64,000 nt of DNA from the NCBI RefSeq assembly GCF_025024155.1, contig NW_026251737.1, forward strand, positions 346,577 to 410,576. Direction: 5' to 3'. Position 1 is the first letter of the stretch. Each line of letters begins with the position of its first letter. The notes beneath the pieces are model-generated. The model ran no database searches. It worked only from the letters and a program-made list of their open reading frames with translations, and was not told where the DNA came from. Origin of the DNA: Gamsiella multidivaricata. Lineage: Eukaryota; Mortierellomycota; Mortierellomycetes; Mortierellales; Mortierellaceae. Both the position numbers and the translations under genes were made by a program. This document shows, piece after piece, positions 26,001 to 37,963 of this stretch.

Positions 26001-27962
26001 CCTGTGCGCACAACCATGGCCAACCCCCTTGCTGGTTGAGCCATCCCATATTCAGCATCGTCTGTATTGAGTGTCTTCTTTGCACTTTGTCCTGGACGGG
26101 CACGAATGATCTTGGTTCCAGAGAACAAGAAATGTCGAGCGAGGTCGGAGGGTATGTTCGCTATGGACAAATCCAGTAGCTGTAATCCCCTTTCTGTGAC
26201 CGGGATCTTTGAGACTGGCACGGACTCTCCTGTTAGCATGCTTTCATTCACGATGCAGTCTCCGGTCAACAAAACAGCGTCGCACGGAAATACTGAGAGC
26301 TCCGTGTCTGTCATCTCGAAAACGTCTCCTGGCACCAATTCCTCTGATCCGACGTAGCGCCCTATGGGAGTAAGCATTTGATTAATACCAGGTTTAGCAA
26401 AAGAACAAGATGAGCATGCAGCTGTGTGCTTACAAAAAGATGCAACGTACATCTGCCAGTCCTACAAACTTTCACGTTGCAGGTAAACCTCGACATATTA
26501 CGCATGCGCTTCATGGTCTTTTTCGTCTCAATCAGTTCCGAAATGACGGACACGGTTGAGATGACAAGAATGCAGGCTGCGTAGTAATAATAGTCATCCG
26601 CGAACCAAAGAGCCATCGAAAAGACCTGGAAGATGTAGAACGGATGAAGCACCTCCTGAACGAGTAGCTGTCCAATCGTCTTTTCCTGAACATCGATCAA
26701 ATTCGAACCAAAGACCATGGCTCTTTCCTGATAGGTCTCCCGCTCCAGTCCCCGCTCACACGTAGTGATGCTCGACCATTCAGAGTCCTTCCAGTGCGAA
26801 TTCTGCATGAACATATGCGCCACAGGATTGTAGATGAACCGAATATACTGGTAGTCAAAGTACATCATGTCGTGCATTACTCTTGTTAACTAGTGTTGAA
26901 CAGGTAGATGGGGCAGGCGCATTGGTTAATGCCGATGCTGCATCAAAACTATACATATATCACTCAAGTGTCGTGCATATTACCCTCGCATCATCGTATT
27001 CCTCATTGTCCCCTAGCTTTTCCATCTGCTCAGGGCTAAAGACAGAGCTGATAGGTCCCCCGTAGTACTTGCTGGAGATTTTCTCCATCGCCGTCTGACC
27101 CCACTCGTTCTGTAAGTCGAAAAAAGGTATGCTACGTTATGGTTCGCCCTTTTTTTTTCGAAGCAAACATGTGTTATATTGACCAGTGCGATGAGGGGAA
27201 TACAAAAACATACCTCGACAACAATAAATCCTGCCTGACCCATGGTGCATTTCCTGGCCACAAAGGAGATGTAGTACTGAGGCATCCATCGTCCAAGTAA
27301 GAAGATGATTCCTCCGCTCAAGATGCATGCCAAATAGTAGAGGTAGAGACGGGACTGAATGATCCTGTATCCCAAAAATGTCAACTGTACATCCTCCTCC
27401 TCGAGAAAGATATGCTGGACACATCGATCATGAATGGGATCTATGAAGAAGGGTGCAAAAGTGAGAAGATATGTAAATGTCAACTTTCGATAAGAATCGT
27501 TTTCCGCAGTTTGCATGCCATGGAGATAGTTCCGCCCAATGGGCTCATTGAGGCATTAGAGTTATTCGTTACTCAAAGACAGAACGGATGCAGACCAAGC
27601 AAGGCAAGCAAACAAGCATGCACTCAGCATAATGTGCACTGTCAAGTCAATTTTTTTTTTCTTTTTTGTTATCGCCTACCATGGGCAGTGGGCCTCTTGC
27701 CAGCATTCTTCTGTCGAGATGACTTAGTCATCACAGGCTGGATCTCGCTGATTCCATCCTCCTCCTCGTCCTCTTCATCCTCTTCGTCCTCGTTATCGTC
27801 GCTGCCGGGATGTACTGGGTGGTACTTTTGAAAGCTGGTTGTGGTCGAGCGTTGAGGGATCCGAGAGTCGTCCATGAGGATCCCTTCCACCTGGCTTATA
27901 GATTCGACATGCTGTTCGAGCGAGCGAGTCGAGAGTGGGTCATCCAGTGGGGTGTTGACCAT
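23019..27962 (-). CDS. P5B-type cation/polyamine-transporting ATPase (Ypk9/ATP13A-like)
   Basis: P-type ATPase of the vacuole/lysosome group; ATP13A2 exports polyamines, and yeast Ypk9 is the fungal counterpart. Exons on the minus strand: 27962-27680, about 27543-27214, 27109-26984, 26889-26451, 26361-25241, 25153-24581, 24491-24112 and 24015-23019, about 1,415 residues. It shows the acidic cytosolic N-terminus, the P5 N-terminal membrane hairpin, the actuator motif [11 protein letters not shown], the P5B-specific [11 protein letters not shown] in the fourth membrane helix (P5A has PPELP), the phosphorylated Asp in [13 protein letters not shown], the ATP-site region, [14 protein letters not shown], and the post-hinge [11 protein letters not shown]-terminal helices follow. 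All joins are in phase except the first, where the donor after codon 94 leaves one base and the best acceptor (AG before 27543) is phase 0. The true boundary may differ or a micro-exon may exist. Confidence 0.9.
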
Positions 27963-28485
27963 TAAACAGCGGGCTGGTCGAGGGTGGTGTGGTGGTGTGC
28001 TGGAGTCAGTGAGGTAAAAAAGAGTGAGCGAAAAGCAGATGCGGAGAGGGGGACGAGTGCTTTTGAAGGGAGGGTGGAGTGTGAAAGAGGCAGGGTGCAG
28101 AAAAACAATTTTTGAGTTCAAAATGTCTGTTCTTGCTTCCTGTATGGTGCCGCACTGCAAACAAACAGCATGATCACGCCTCTACCCTGGGCTGGAACGG
28201 ACGGAGGCGAGGAGCACCGGATTATTCCCAGGCCACCCCAACATCTGGGATGATGCTGGATACCCCCCAAGCTCTGCTTCACCCCCGCGACGCCTCGCTC
28301 AGACTGCACGGGTGCGTCTTTGCTTGAAGCAAGAAACAAGACAAAACCATCGCCGTAATGGGATTGAACCATTGTTCGGCTGCACGTGACACGATGGGTT
28401 TGTTTCGAAGCGTCCGTGTTTCGTCTTGTTCCTTCACTTTCTCATCACTTGCATCCATCCATCCATCCCAATCCTTCCGTCCGCC

Positions 28486-30411
28486 ATGAGCGAGCAGACA
28501 TTCACCGACTCTGAGCACCGTGGCCGCGATGCCAGCCCTGACAGCACCGGATCAAGATCCCCTCGTCCAAGAAGCCGCTCCCCAGCACGACACAGGTTTG
28601 TCCTCTCTCTCCGTTACCTTACTTCAACACGTCGTCCCCAGACAAGCAAAGTTGATATGCATAGCATGTTCTTGCTGAGAAGTAGTGCCGACTGTCGCCA
28701 GTTTCTTCGCTCTCTCTCTCGCGTGCGCATTTTCATTTCACCGCTCGACAGACGACCTCGTCCCACTCGCTCAACTGACTGATACACCTCCGTTCAAACA
28801 ATAAACCCCTAACAACCAGCAGCGACAATGCCATCGACGAATCCATCAATCCTGGAAACAACCTCTTCGTAAACAGCCTCTCCGTCAAGACTCAACCCAG
28901 CGATCTCGAGGACTTGTTCGGCAAATACGGCAAGGTGAGCGGACCAAACAGCACGCGACACCGCTCGCTTCAATTGATACAAGCATCGATCTGCAGCGAC
29001 TTTAATCGTCTTGGTCCTACCACAAACCAGCCTGGGAGTCTCGCCTCGCTATCTCTTTCAGCTCTCAACCCTCTGTCTTCAGATCCAAGGCCAGCAGAGA
29101 GAGGGGACAGCAGCAGGCCATTGCGAACCGATCTTACCTATGCTTTGTGGCTCACCTTGAATCTTACTCACGCCCTTGCAGTCGAAGTTTTGTCTTTATC
29201 CCTTTCTCGGAAGCAGGATTGGGAATGTTCAAAATGAAGATTGAAAAGGGCGTATTTTTTCTATTTCGACCCACCAGGCGGCGGCTCTATTGTTGCCTTT
29301 CCCATTCTTCGTTTCCTATGCCCCTTTCTTCTCTTCCTAGATCCCACCCTGCTACTCTTCTCCTGAACTTTGCAAACTGACGCAGATGCATTTCGATGGA
29401 TGTTATTAATAGGTCGAGAAAGTCCAGATCATGTATGATCCCCACACTCGCGAATCCCGGGGCTTTGCCTTCGTGACCATGGTCCGGGCTGAAGATGCCG
29501 ATGCAGCCATGCAGGTCTTAAGTGGATTCGAGCTCCATGGACGCGCCATGTCTGTCAACTTGGCAAGTGCACAACGATTCTTGCTGCAGATATTATTGTT
29601 GCTGGATTCCTGAATTCTGTCGAATGTCTAACGCGCCTTTGTGGTCTTTCAATCTGAATCCTGCCCTCATTAGGCTAAACGTGGTCGTGCCAGGACTCCA
29701 ACACCGGGCCAGTACCGTGGACCCCCCAAAAGGGAAAGGGCCATCGGTGGTATGCCCGGCTACTATGGCTATGGTATCGCATTCGAATGAATCTGGCGAA
29801 ACCAACTGTTCTCGCCTTGTGAGAAGACATTGAACTGACCAAGCACCGTTTCGGGTTTGGCCTCTTATTCCTCAATGAATATAGATCGTCGCACGGACAG
29901 GTTCGATCCTCGCTATGATCCTCGTGGACCAGATCCAAGGGACTACAGAGGAGGACCTATGCGAGACTATGCTCGTCCTGCCCCATATGACAGGTATGAT
30001 CGTTACGACAGGTAAGGGCTTCAAAACAATTTGTCAAAGGCCTATGGGACAAGAAGATCTGCAGCCACTCTTATTTTGTCGCAGACAAGAAAAAAGTGGT
30101 CTGTGGTTGCTATTGTCCTTGTGCACTTGGTACCTTGCGAGGGCCTTTTGAGTCGCTGCCTTGTTTGATTTTTGTGGCTGTAATTGTACCATGACCTTTT
30201 TGTTTGCTAATCTCACGTCTTGCTTCTCGGCGCTTTCTTATGGTTTGATAGGTGGGCGGGAGGAGCTGCATCCAGATACGACGACCGTCCTCCTCGCGAT
30301 TACCGACCCCCCTATGGAATGGACCGTGGCTATGACGACCGATCGGGATATGACCGAGGCTACGATCGTCGTCCCCCTTCTGGCTACGACGACAGATACC
30401 GCCGATACTAA
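28486..30411 (+). CDS. Transformer-2/SR-like RNA-binding splicing regulator
   Basis: Nuclear RNA-binding protein of the Tra2/SR type, probably binding exonic enhancers. Exons 28486-28595, 28823-28934, 29413-29562, 29674-29773, 29885-30011 and 30252-30411 give about 252 residues. The N-terminus is Arg/Ser-rich (SRSPRPRSRSPARH). One RRM (~45-125) has RNP2 LFVNSL and RNP1 RGFAFVTM, and is followed by the Tra2-like linker ARTPTPGQYRGPP. The C-terminus is rich in Arg, Gly, Asp and Tyr (YDDR/GYDR repeats). Intron 1 ends in a CAGCAG tandem acceptor that could add one Ser. Intron 2 is unusually long (478 bases). Intron 3 starts with GC (GCAAGT) rather than GT. These suggest splicing-level autoregulation, common in SR genes; that part is inference. 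Confidence 0.88.
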
Positions 30412-30670
30412 AATACTAGAGCGACGGGGCCAGCGTGTATTGAGCTACATTGGACTGACGCGACACGAACCACTGCGCAGTCGATTTCAGTCGTGTCTCG
30501 ACAACAGGGAAATACACATCTACTTGCATCCACTATCTCTAACGACCATCAATCCACCAACTTCACCACCACCAACCAACTAACCAAACACTATCGACAC
30601 TATCAATACTTGATACAATCTGCTACAAATGGATAAACTAGTGCATTTGGAGTCCAGAACGCTATGCCTC

Positions 30671-30676
30671 AATAAA
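30671..30676 (+). terminator. AATAAA polyadenylation signal of the SR-like gene
   Basis: AATAAA about 260 bases after the stop codon; the nearest canonical hexamer on this strand. Confidence 0.4.
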
Positions 30677-31023
30677 TTTAAGTGACCTGCAGTCATCAAG
30701 GAATGTCCACTTGCAGGTTGAATAGGCAACCCATAGGTCAAGTCAATCGAAGTAGATGTTGACCGCAGCAAACGAGAAACGAGAAACGAGAAGAGTTTAC
30801 CGGGTATTGCGAAGACCTCTCTGTCATCAAAAATGGCACACCGCAGCATGGCTGTTGCCAGTATAATATCAAGATTGGATCACCACTGCGCAGTCATGAA
30901 AACATTCAAATACTCCAGTCGTTTGACACTTTTTTCTTCTATTCTAAACACCAATTCCAACATCGCTCACAAGAACGCTGCACTGCCTCATCATCCAACA
31001 GGAACAAAAGCAACATTAAAAAA

Positions 31024-32338
31024 ATGAGTTCTAACAATCTTCTCAGCAATACCCGCGTCGTCCGCGCCAGCTACGCTAACAAGTCTCATGTAACTAAGGC
31101 CCAGTTCAGGGTCGAGACCCATCGAGATATCGACCTCGGTAGTGTCAAACCAGGCGAGGTCATCCTTCGTAACCTTTACCTCTCGCTCGATCCTTGTAAG
31201 TAAATTGTCTCTCCCCCTCCCTCCCCCTCTCGAACCTCCAAGGGAACAACATGAAGCGTTTTGCACTGTAACCACTTGAATAATTTTCTCACGACTGATC
31301 ACTCTTTCTTGGTTCAAAAATAAAAGATGTCCGACTCACGCTGGACGAGACTGGCGCCAACGTGCCAGCCGCTTGGCGTCAACTGAACGTCCCTTTTTAC
31401 GGCCTCGGCATCGCCGAGGTCGTCGCTTCAGGGGTCGTAAAATACCCCGTCGGCGCTCTGGTTTCGGTCAACACTGGCTATGAGCAATACACGCGCGTCT
31501 CCGGACTGGACGACCCCAAGACGCAGACGGATATTCGTATGTTGCCTGCGCATGCGCGAGATGAGTCCAGGGGCGTGCCACTTTCGAATTATATTAGTGC
31601 ATTAGGCATGCCTGGGTTGACGGCGTACGCAGGGTTGAAGGTTTTGGGAGTCCAGTCTGGGAAGACCATCTTTGTGGGATCGGCTGCGGGGGGCGTGGGT
31701 CAGCTCGTCGGCCAGCTAGCCAAGATCCAGGGACTTACAGTTATTGGATCAGGTAATGTGATGAGCGGTTGTTTTTCGATATCAACGAATGTATATGGCC
31801 ATTTTTTTTTTCGATGCATGGACTAATCGTTCGGTTTCCTGCTTATTGCTATATAGCCGGCACGGATGAGAAGGTCGCATGTTTGGTCGAGAAGCAGCAT
31901 TTTGACGGTGCATTCAACTACAAGACCGAGAACATCCGAGAGGCGTTGACACGTCTGGCACCTCAGGGTATTGACTACTACTACGACACCGTCGGAGGTG
32001 AAACCCTGGACATTATGCTGGACCTGATCAACGAAAAGGGTAAGATCCTGTCTGTGGGTATGATCTCGCAGGAGAACGGCGAGGAGGCTTACCCAATTCG
32101 CAATCTCAGATTGATTGCAAGCAAGGGAGTGTCGATTCTAGGATTTATTTACTGGCATCATTTAGAGTACTTTGAGAACGGTGAGTTGGACGCGACATTG
32201 AGGCCATTGCTGGAGCGTAAGGAGATTTATTATCGGGAGGAGGTGTTTGAGGGCATTGAAAATATACCGGAACACTTTGTGAATATGCTGGAGGGCAAGT
32301 ATGCGGGCAAGGTGATCATCAAGATTGCGGACTTGTAG
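31024..32338 (+). CDS. NADP-dependent alkenal/one oxidoreductase (zinc-free MDR family)
   Basis: Medium-chain dehydrogenase/reductase of the alkenal reductase / prostaglandin reductase group, which reduces the double bond of reactive enones using NADPH in the cytosol. Exons 31024-31195, 31327-31752 and 31857-32338 give 359 residues. The N-terminal catalytic half contains SLDPYVR (the family LSVDPYMR motif). The Rossmann half has the dinucleotide loop VGSAAGGVGQLVGQLAK followed by GSAGTDEKV, then YYYDTVGGETLD and GKILSVGMISQ. No structural-zinc Cys quartet or catalytic-zinc ligands are present, as expected for this branch. The C-terminal YWHHLEYFENGEL and EGIENIPEHFVNMLEGKYAGKVIIKI are typical. 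The substrate cannot be deduced. Confidence 0.9.
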
Positions 32339-32349
32339 GAAACAGGACA

Positions 32350-32355
32350 AATAAA
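32350..32355 (+). terminator. AATAAA polyadenylation signal of the MDR reductase gene
   Basis: AATAAA about 12 bases after the stop codon. Confidence 0.4.
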
Positions 32356-32902
32356 TCTACATTGACCAAATAGCGCAACGGAGAGCGTGCAGAAAAAAGT
32401 TACTTGAATATTGGTGAGTGGAGCCCCACGAGGAGCTCCAAAAGTCGCGCTCCCGTGTACTTGGAACGGGATGCAGCTCTGGAGCATAATCACCACGAGA
32501 AAAATAGATGCCATCTTTTTGAGTCCGGCCTGGCTCCCTTTCGACTTTGGCTTTCTTCGCTTTCTCCAAAGCTCTTTCCTACATCTCTGCTTAATTTCTG
32601 ATCTGCTAGCGCGAATCAATGTACGATTTTGTTTTCCCCTTCCCTTCATCCATGAAACGTACTTTTCTGTTCTCCTCAGTCGTTTTCTCCTTCTTTTCTG
32701 CTTCGGTGCCCTTGATCCCTCTTTGCTTTCTCTTGTCCTTTTCACTTCCATTTCACTTGCAGCATCGGCATTCACGGACCCACTCCTGTTGTGATCGAAC
32801 AGATCCTCCTTCCCTCCTCAACCTCACTATCATTTCATACCTGTCCCTAATCTTCCTCTCTCGCTCTCGCTAACGATAACATCGCGGCAGAGGCACTACA
32901 CG

Positions 32903-35516
32903 ATGCGGTTCACATCCCTATCCCTAATTCTGACGGTGTCAACGATCCTCTCATACACACCATCCTGTCGCGCCCAAGGCACCCTCCCTGCATCAACCTC
33001 TTCGATGTCAGAAGCCCCAGCAGTGGCACCAATAACACAACCTGTAGATTCGGAAGATCACCCCAGGATCATTTTTAGCAAGGAATCCAAAGTTCCTGTC
33101 TCGGCAATGATGCCCGCTGCAAGCGCACCGCCATCACTGTCACGACGGTTTCTGATGCCGTCCCGTTTGCTTCCTTCGCATGAGGGTTCGAATAATGGAG
33201 ATGGTGCTTTGAAATCGCACTTCGAGAGAGTAAAGCATTCGATAGAACAGCAGAATCAGCTGAAGAAGCAGAGGCAGAGAAGGGAGCATAAGCAAAAGCA
33301 GGAGCCGGAGAAACAACAGAGTTATGAAAGAAGGACGCTTGTAAAGACGGGACCTCGTCGGCTCACAGGCGAACGACGAGCGGATGACCCTTTCGATAAT
33401 ATGCTAGTACCTTCGGAAAACTTTTCGACATCTAATTCTAAAGGTAAGCTCCTCTTTGTTGTTTGCAATTACTACAGCACGGCCAATCTGTCCGATCGCA
33501 TATCGAGTCGACGACAATGGCTAGTCGGTGGTGTAACTGATCCCTTGGATGGGCTTGGGTACCTGAGCCATTGAGGGAGCCTTTTTTCTTCATTTTTTGC
33601 TCGACACATTTTTGATATTGGGTGTTTTTCGACCCTTAGCCTTCCCAACCACTTATTTTGTTGATTATTTTTACGCCAAAAAGGACTGCATCACATAATC
33701 CGACAGGAAAAAAAAATTACAACGCTCAGTTTGCTCTTTCAACAAACAGGAGAAAACAAGGAGAAAAGAGAAAGCAAGAACGAAATTGTCATTGAGTTCT
33801 CGGGGGAAGGATGGACTCCTAAAAAAATACCTTTTACTATTATTTGGGCTGCATCCAATTCCTTGTTTGAAGAGCGGAACCTCCGTACTCCTTGCAGCAA
33901 CAGCACATCGTATGCATTTGTGCGTCGAGAGGGTGGAGTGGTGCGTAACGTGAACAAAGAGATAACTCACAAGAGCGTCATTTTGTGCAGGACTCGGAAG
34001 CGTGGACACCGTATAGCATAGTATAGATAACCACGAGTGCGGTGAATGGATCTTCTAAAGGATGATATGATATACCTTGAGTTGAGCACGAGCCAACAAC
34101 AATGCACGGACCAGCGTCGTTCATTTCCTTAGGGTCGAAACACTATTTTTTGGTGGCGCTGCCTACTCTTGGTCTTGCTAATGCTAACCATCCATCATGC
34201 TCCATTCTTTTGTAATCCCCATTGACATATAGGTTCACCTTCCTCAATCACCTCCTCCGCTCCTTCTCCACCATCATCGCCTCCACCTGCCACAGACTCT
34301 ACCTCTTCATCATCCAACTCTGGGACATTGCCCACACCTGTTCCCGATGCACCCGTCCCAACACCTGTGCCAGACCGAACTACACCTCCTTCACAGCTCG
34401 CATCGACTCCAGACCTTGAGCCGACTCCAGAGCCTAAACCTGACACCCCTCCTACCACGACTATGACCACGGTGGACGCCCCAGAACCGAGCTCCGAATC
34501 TTCAAGCCCTGGAGACAATTCCGGAGCGGAAACGGCTAACGGCAACACGCATGGAAGGGATGGATCGAGTTCAAGCAGTGAAACTCGCCCCGAGGAGGCG
34601 CCGGAAACGGCAAAGTCGGGCGAAGGAGAGGCCGATGAGGATGAGGGAGAAGGATTGGGGGCGAATGGTAACAGTATGAGCCAAGGTCGAGCGACGGATA
34701 ATAGTAAGGAGGATACTGGAGCGACTGTCGGGATTGTGGTGGGGGCAGTGGTTGTGGCGGGAATGATCGGTGTGTGGATCTTTCGCAAATGGAGGTTGTC
34801 GGTATGACATATTGAGAAAGACGACCGAAAGCGAGAAATGTGCAGAAGGACGCTATTGCAATCACTGACAACGCTTACCGTTATTTACTGACTGACAGCC
34901 ATCGAGACAGTTCAAGTGCAAGATCGCGGGCAGCTCCAAGAGTAGTTCTCCCTGTGCAGGTATTCGTACCACAGATCCTGCCTCCGATTATTCTTGCCCA
35001 ACTCCTCCGCCTCCTGCACACGCACATGCACATCCACAGATGAAGAATATTACCTCTGCCGCCACCGTGACTGGGGCCATATCCGCGGCTTCTGCAATGC
35101 CCGACTCGGCGTCTGAATTCCAGCAGCAGCAACAGCACCCTCACCTAGCTTTTCAGGAATGCTCTTCCAATGTAATGCACCCGGATGAATATGGGTACCA
35201 ATATCACCAATACCACTACCAGTTGCAGATGAGTCAGCAGCAGGAAGAGATGACTGCGGGACAGTATGACGTGTACGGATACCAAGATCAGTATAACTCG
35301 CACCAGTACCAACAAGACCCACAACAGCATCAGTATCAACAGCAGCACCAGCATATGCACTTGGCGCCCGGTGCTTCTATGTCAGGTACTGGCGGTGGTA
35401 GCGCAGTGGGAGGCGCAAGGGCAGGCGGGGAGCAGATGATGGGACATAGCGCCTATGGATATGGGTCGGAGGACTACAGTCAGAACGATCAGTTTTTGAA
35501 GGAGCTGCGTGAGTGA
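32903..35516 (+). CDS. Single-pass, mucin-like membrane protein (sensor-type layout)
   Basis: Exons 32903-33443, 34233-34801 and 34899-35516 join in phase to 575 residues. The start MRFTSLSLILTVSTILSY is a signal peptide ending near CRAQG. A basic, Gln/Lys/Arg-rich patch (~110-150) precedes a long Ser/Thr/Pro segment with repeated PTPVPD units (~200-330), as in O-mannosylated stalks. One membrane helix, GIVVGAVVVAGMIGVWIF, ends in RKWRLS, the usual positive-inside stop. The ~205-residue cytoplasmic tail is rich in Gln, His and Tyr (YGYQYHQYHY, QYNSHQYQQ). The layout recalls Mid2/Wsc-type wall sensors, but no WSC or other domain is visible. Reading through the 789-base first intron would end at 33574 and make a short secreted form. 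Function unknown. Confidence 0.75.
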
Positions 35517-36339
35517 AACCGCCGATCCGATAACCTTAAAAACAGAGTAGATCTTGATGCTGCGCCCAAATTTGGCACACTGAACGCAGAGAGCGGCAAG
35601 CTGGTTCTTCTTTCTTCGCATCTCCATCCGCGCTCACTCTCAATCCTCGATTATTATTTTAAATTTCTGATTTCACCATCTCAATACATTCAAGGAGGGG
35701 GTCTCATCATTTCCCTTTAGCATCTGCCTTCACATTTAAGCATATACCGCTCACTTTTTTCATTTAATCATTCCTACACTTTATCCATTGCATCTACTCA
35801 TTTTACTTTATTCTAGCATATGCATATCAATAAACGGTAGCGAAGAGCGAGTGCCATAGACTCTTAAAAAAGGGGCCGTTGCCATTCGTATGAATGGTGC
35901 AGCCACGGACAGGAGATTAGGAACGGATAACAAGCGTTTTCAGAGTGATATAGTACCAGTCGCGAACACAAAGGCTTTGTTCATAACCAATCACTTATAC
36001 CTCTTCTTTGTGCCGGAAATATATGTGGCCCTAAGAACTTTTATTGTATATGCATTTAACTTCTGGTACGCCCTGAGAATATGCTTCCGAACCAAGGACA
36101 ACTTCTTTTATTAGTCCATAATTCCTTTCAACACACGTTTTGCTTTCCTCCATCCCACATACCGCTCGCTTCGTTATTCATAGCAACTTCCCTATATTTC
36201 GCCAACTTTGGCCAATCCGAACATTACATCCCTTGTTCTCCCAACTCTGTGTAATGCTGCTATTCGTAGTCTTTCTCAAGTCTTAAAACCTTTTTTTAAT
36301 AAAATCTAAAGGTGGTTGAACTTTCCGCCTATTAACATG
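35517..36339. other. Intergenic; no gene seen
   Basis: AT-rich sequence with no recognisable protein between the membrane-protein gene and the mariner-like element. Confidence 0.5.
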
Positions 36340-36341
36340 TA

Positions 36342-36380
36342 CAATGCCCTCCCAAAAATTATGAGACTAGGGTTTAGAAT
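36342..36380 (+). repeat. Left terminal inverted repeat of the mariner-like element
   Basis: Begins CAATGCCCTCCC next to TA and contains AAAAATTATGAGACTA; it is the near-perfect reverse complement of 37498-37538. Confidence 0.9.
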
Positions 36381-36469
36381 ACGACTGAAATGAGCTCGTA
36401 GACTGGTTCAATAAGCCATTGTAAAACCTCTTGGTCATTATCTTTCTTTCACTCCATCACCCCACCATC

Positions 36470-37477
36470 ATGCCCAAACACCATTCTATCGAACTCAAGG
36501 GTCGTATCATTGGAGCCCACGAGTGGTATGACCCCATCCAACATTGCCAAAAAACACAATCTCAGCATCAAGGCAGTCCTTTTGATCGTGCAAAAGTGGG
36601 ATAAAGATGGCACTGTTGTCCCCAAGAAGCAACCTGGAAGACCATCAATTCTTGGAGAACTGGATGTTGAGCAGCTTGTCAACAAGGTCAAGAGCGACAA
36701 CCGTATGACTCTTCAAGAGATAGTTGCAAAGTCGCCCAAGCCTGTTTCTAAGAACACAATACGCAGAGTTCTCCATAACAGCGGGATCTTTTGTCGCGTT
36801 GCCGTCAAGAAGCCTCGTTTAGAGCCAAGGTATGTTGAAGCCCGATTATCACTTGCGCGAGATAAAGAATAGTAGACGTGGATTGACTGGGAAAGAGTCA
36901 TTTGGTCTGACGAGTCTTGCTTCGAAATAGGCAAAGACTTCAGGACGATCCGCATCTGGCATACTAAAGAAGAGAAGTATCATCCAGAGAACATCCAACC
37001 TCGTCTTCGAAGTGGAAGAACGAAAATTATGGTATGGGGAGCAATCGCGGGGGGGAAAAATTTAGATCCTATCATTATCGACGGCGACAACAATAAAGGA
37101 CCGGGATTCATCAACACGGTGTATGAGAAGGAATAAAAGAGGTTCATGCCGCAAGTGAAGAACGCCCTTTTCATGGAAGATAACGCGCCAGTTCATACAA
37201 GTAAGCACGCGAACAGTTGGCGGTTGAGGAACGGCGTTCAGATGATGTGGCCAACTAATTCTCCTGATCTCAACCCCATCGAGCACATCTGGTCGATTCT
37301 CAAGAATCGTCTCGACCGTCGTTCTAGAAGACCAACCAGCAAAGAAGAGATGATAGCCGCCCTTCATGAGGAATGGAAAAAAAAATATCCCCAGAAACCA
37401 TCGCGAATCTCGTAGCCTCCATGAATAAAAGAGTAGCTGCGGTGCTGGAAGCCGAAGGAGGCTCAACCCGCTTTTAG
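36470..37477 (+). pseudogene. Tc1/mariner transposase pseudogene
   Basis: The transposase starts at ATG 36470 (MPKHHSIELKGRIIGAHE). A frame change near 36520 leads into SGMTPSNIAKKHNLS, a helix-turn-helix of the Tc1 type, followed by a GRPS hook and a second HTH with TLQEIVAKSP. Two adjacent TAG codons at 36870-36875 interrupt the frame before WERVIWSDESCF, which carries the first catalytic Asp. A TAA at 37134-37136 precedes FMEDNAPVHTSK (second Asp) and NSPDLNPIEHIW (catalytic Glu, about 33 residues after the Asp). A second frame change in the A run near 37380 precedes the true C-terminus ending at 37477. So at least two frameshifts and three stops are present. Confidence 0.9.
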
Positions 37478-37497
37478 TCCGAATGAATTGTCATCCC

Positions 37498-37538
37498 ATT
37501 CTAAAATCCTTAGTCTCATAATTTTTGGGAGGGCACTG
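37498..37538 (-). repeat. Right terminal inverted repeat of the mariner-like element
   Basis: Ends GGGAGGGCACTG next to TA; it pairs with 36342-36380 with a small number of mismatches. Confidence 0.9.
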
Positions 37539-37963
37539 TACGTATGGCGTCCAGAGTGAGCCATCCTGGAGAGGCACCTATCCCCATCAATTTGATAGCC
37601 TGCCTCTATTGCGTTCTTTGAAGCCATTGGAGCTCGGTGGACGAGAAAGGCGTATTGGGTCTCATATACAGGTCCCTGGTCAATAGGTTCGAGGGCCCAC
37701 CTATATATAGAGCTATACGTCGATGGGGGCACATGCAGCAGGAAAAAAAAAGTAGATGGTAGCAAGCGCGCAATAATCCTTAGAAACGAATTTATGCCAG
37801 GGATGTCCTAAAGGACCGAAAATGAACGGAGCAGTTTCGTCCGCCCACTTCTAGCGATTCAAACAAGGCGAAATCTTGACATGCTGCTAGTTTAGGATGA
37901 CGATAGTGATAACGACGATGACGATGGAATCACGATCTCATCTTATGAAGTTATCAAGCGAGA

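Larger units (their letters stand above)
36340..37540 (+). mobile_element. Tc1/mariner-type DNA transposon, inactive copy
   Basis: About 1.2 kb between two TA dinucleotides (36340-36341 and 37539-37540), the target duplication of Tc1/mariner elements. Terminal inverted repeats of about 40 bases match almost throughout: left 36342-36380 begins CAATGCCCTCCCAAAAATT, right 37498-37538 ends AATTTTTGGGAGGGCACTG. Between them lies a degraded transposase on the plus strand. The TIRs differ by only a few bases, so the insertion is fairly recent, but the gene is broken and could move only with enzyme supplied in trans. Confidence 0.93.

Noticed and set aside
28348..28375. B-box-like sequence (AATGGTTCAATCCCATT on the minus strand) suggesting a tRNA
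   Set aside because: No A box, anticodon loop or matching acceptor strand was found at tRNA distance.
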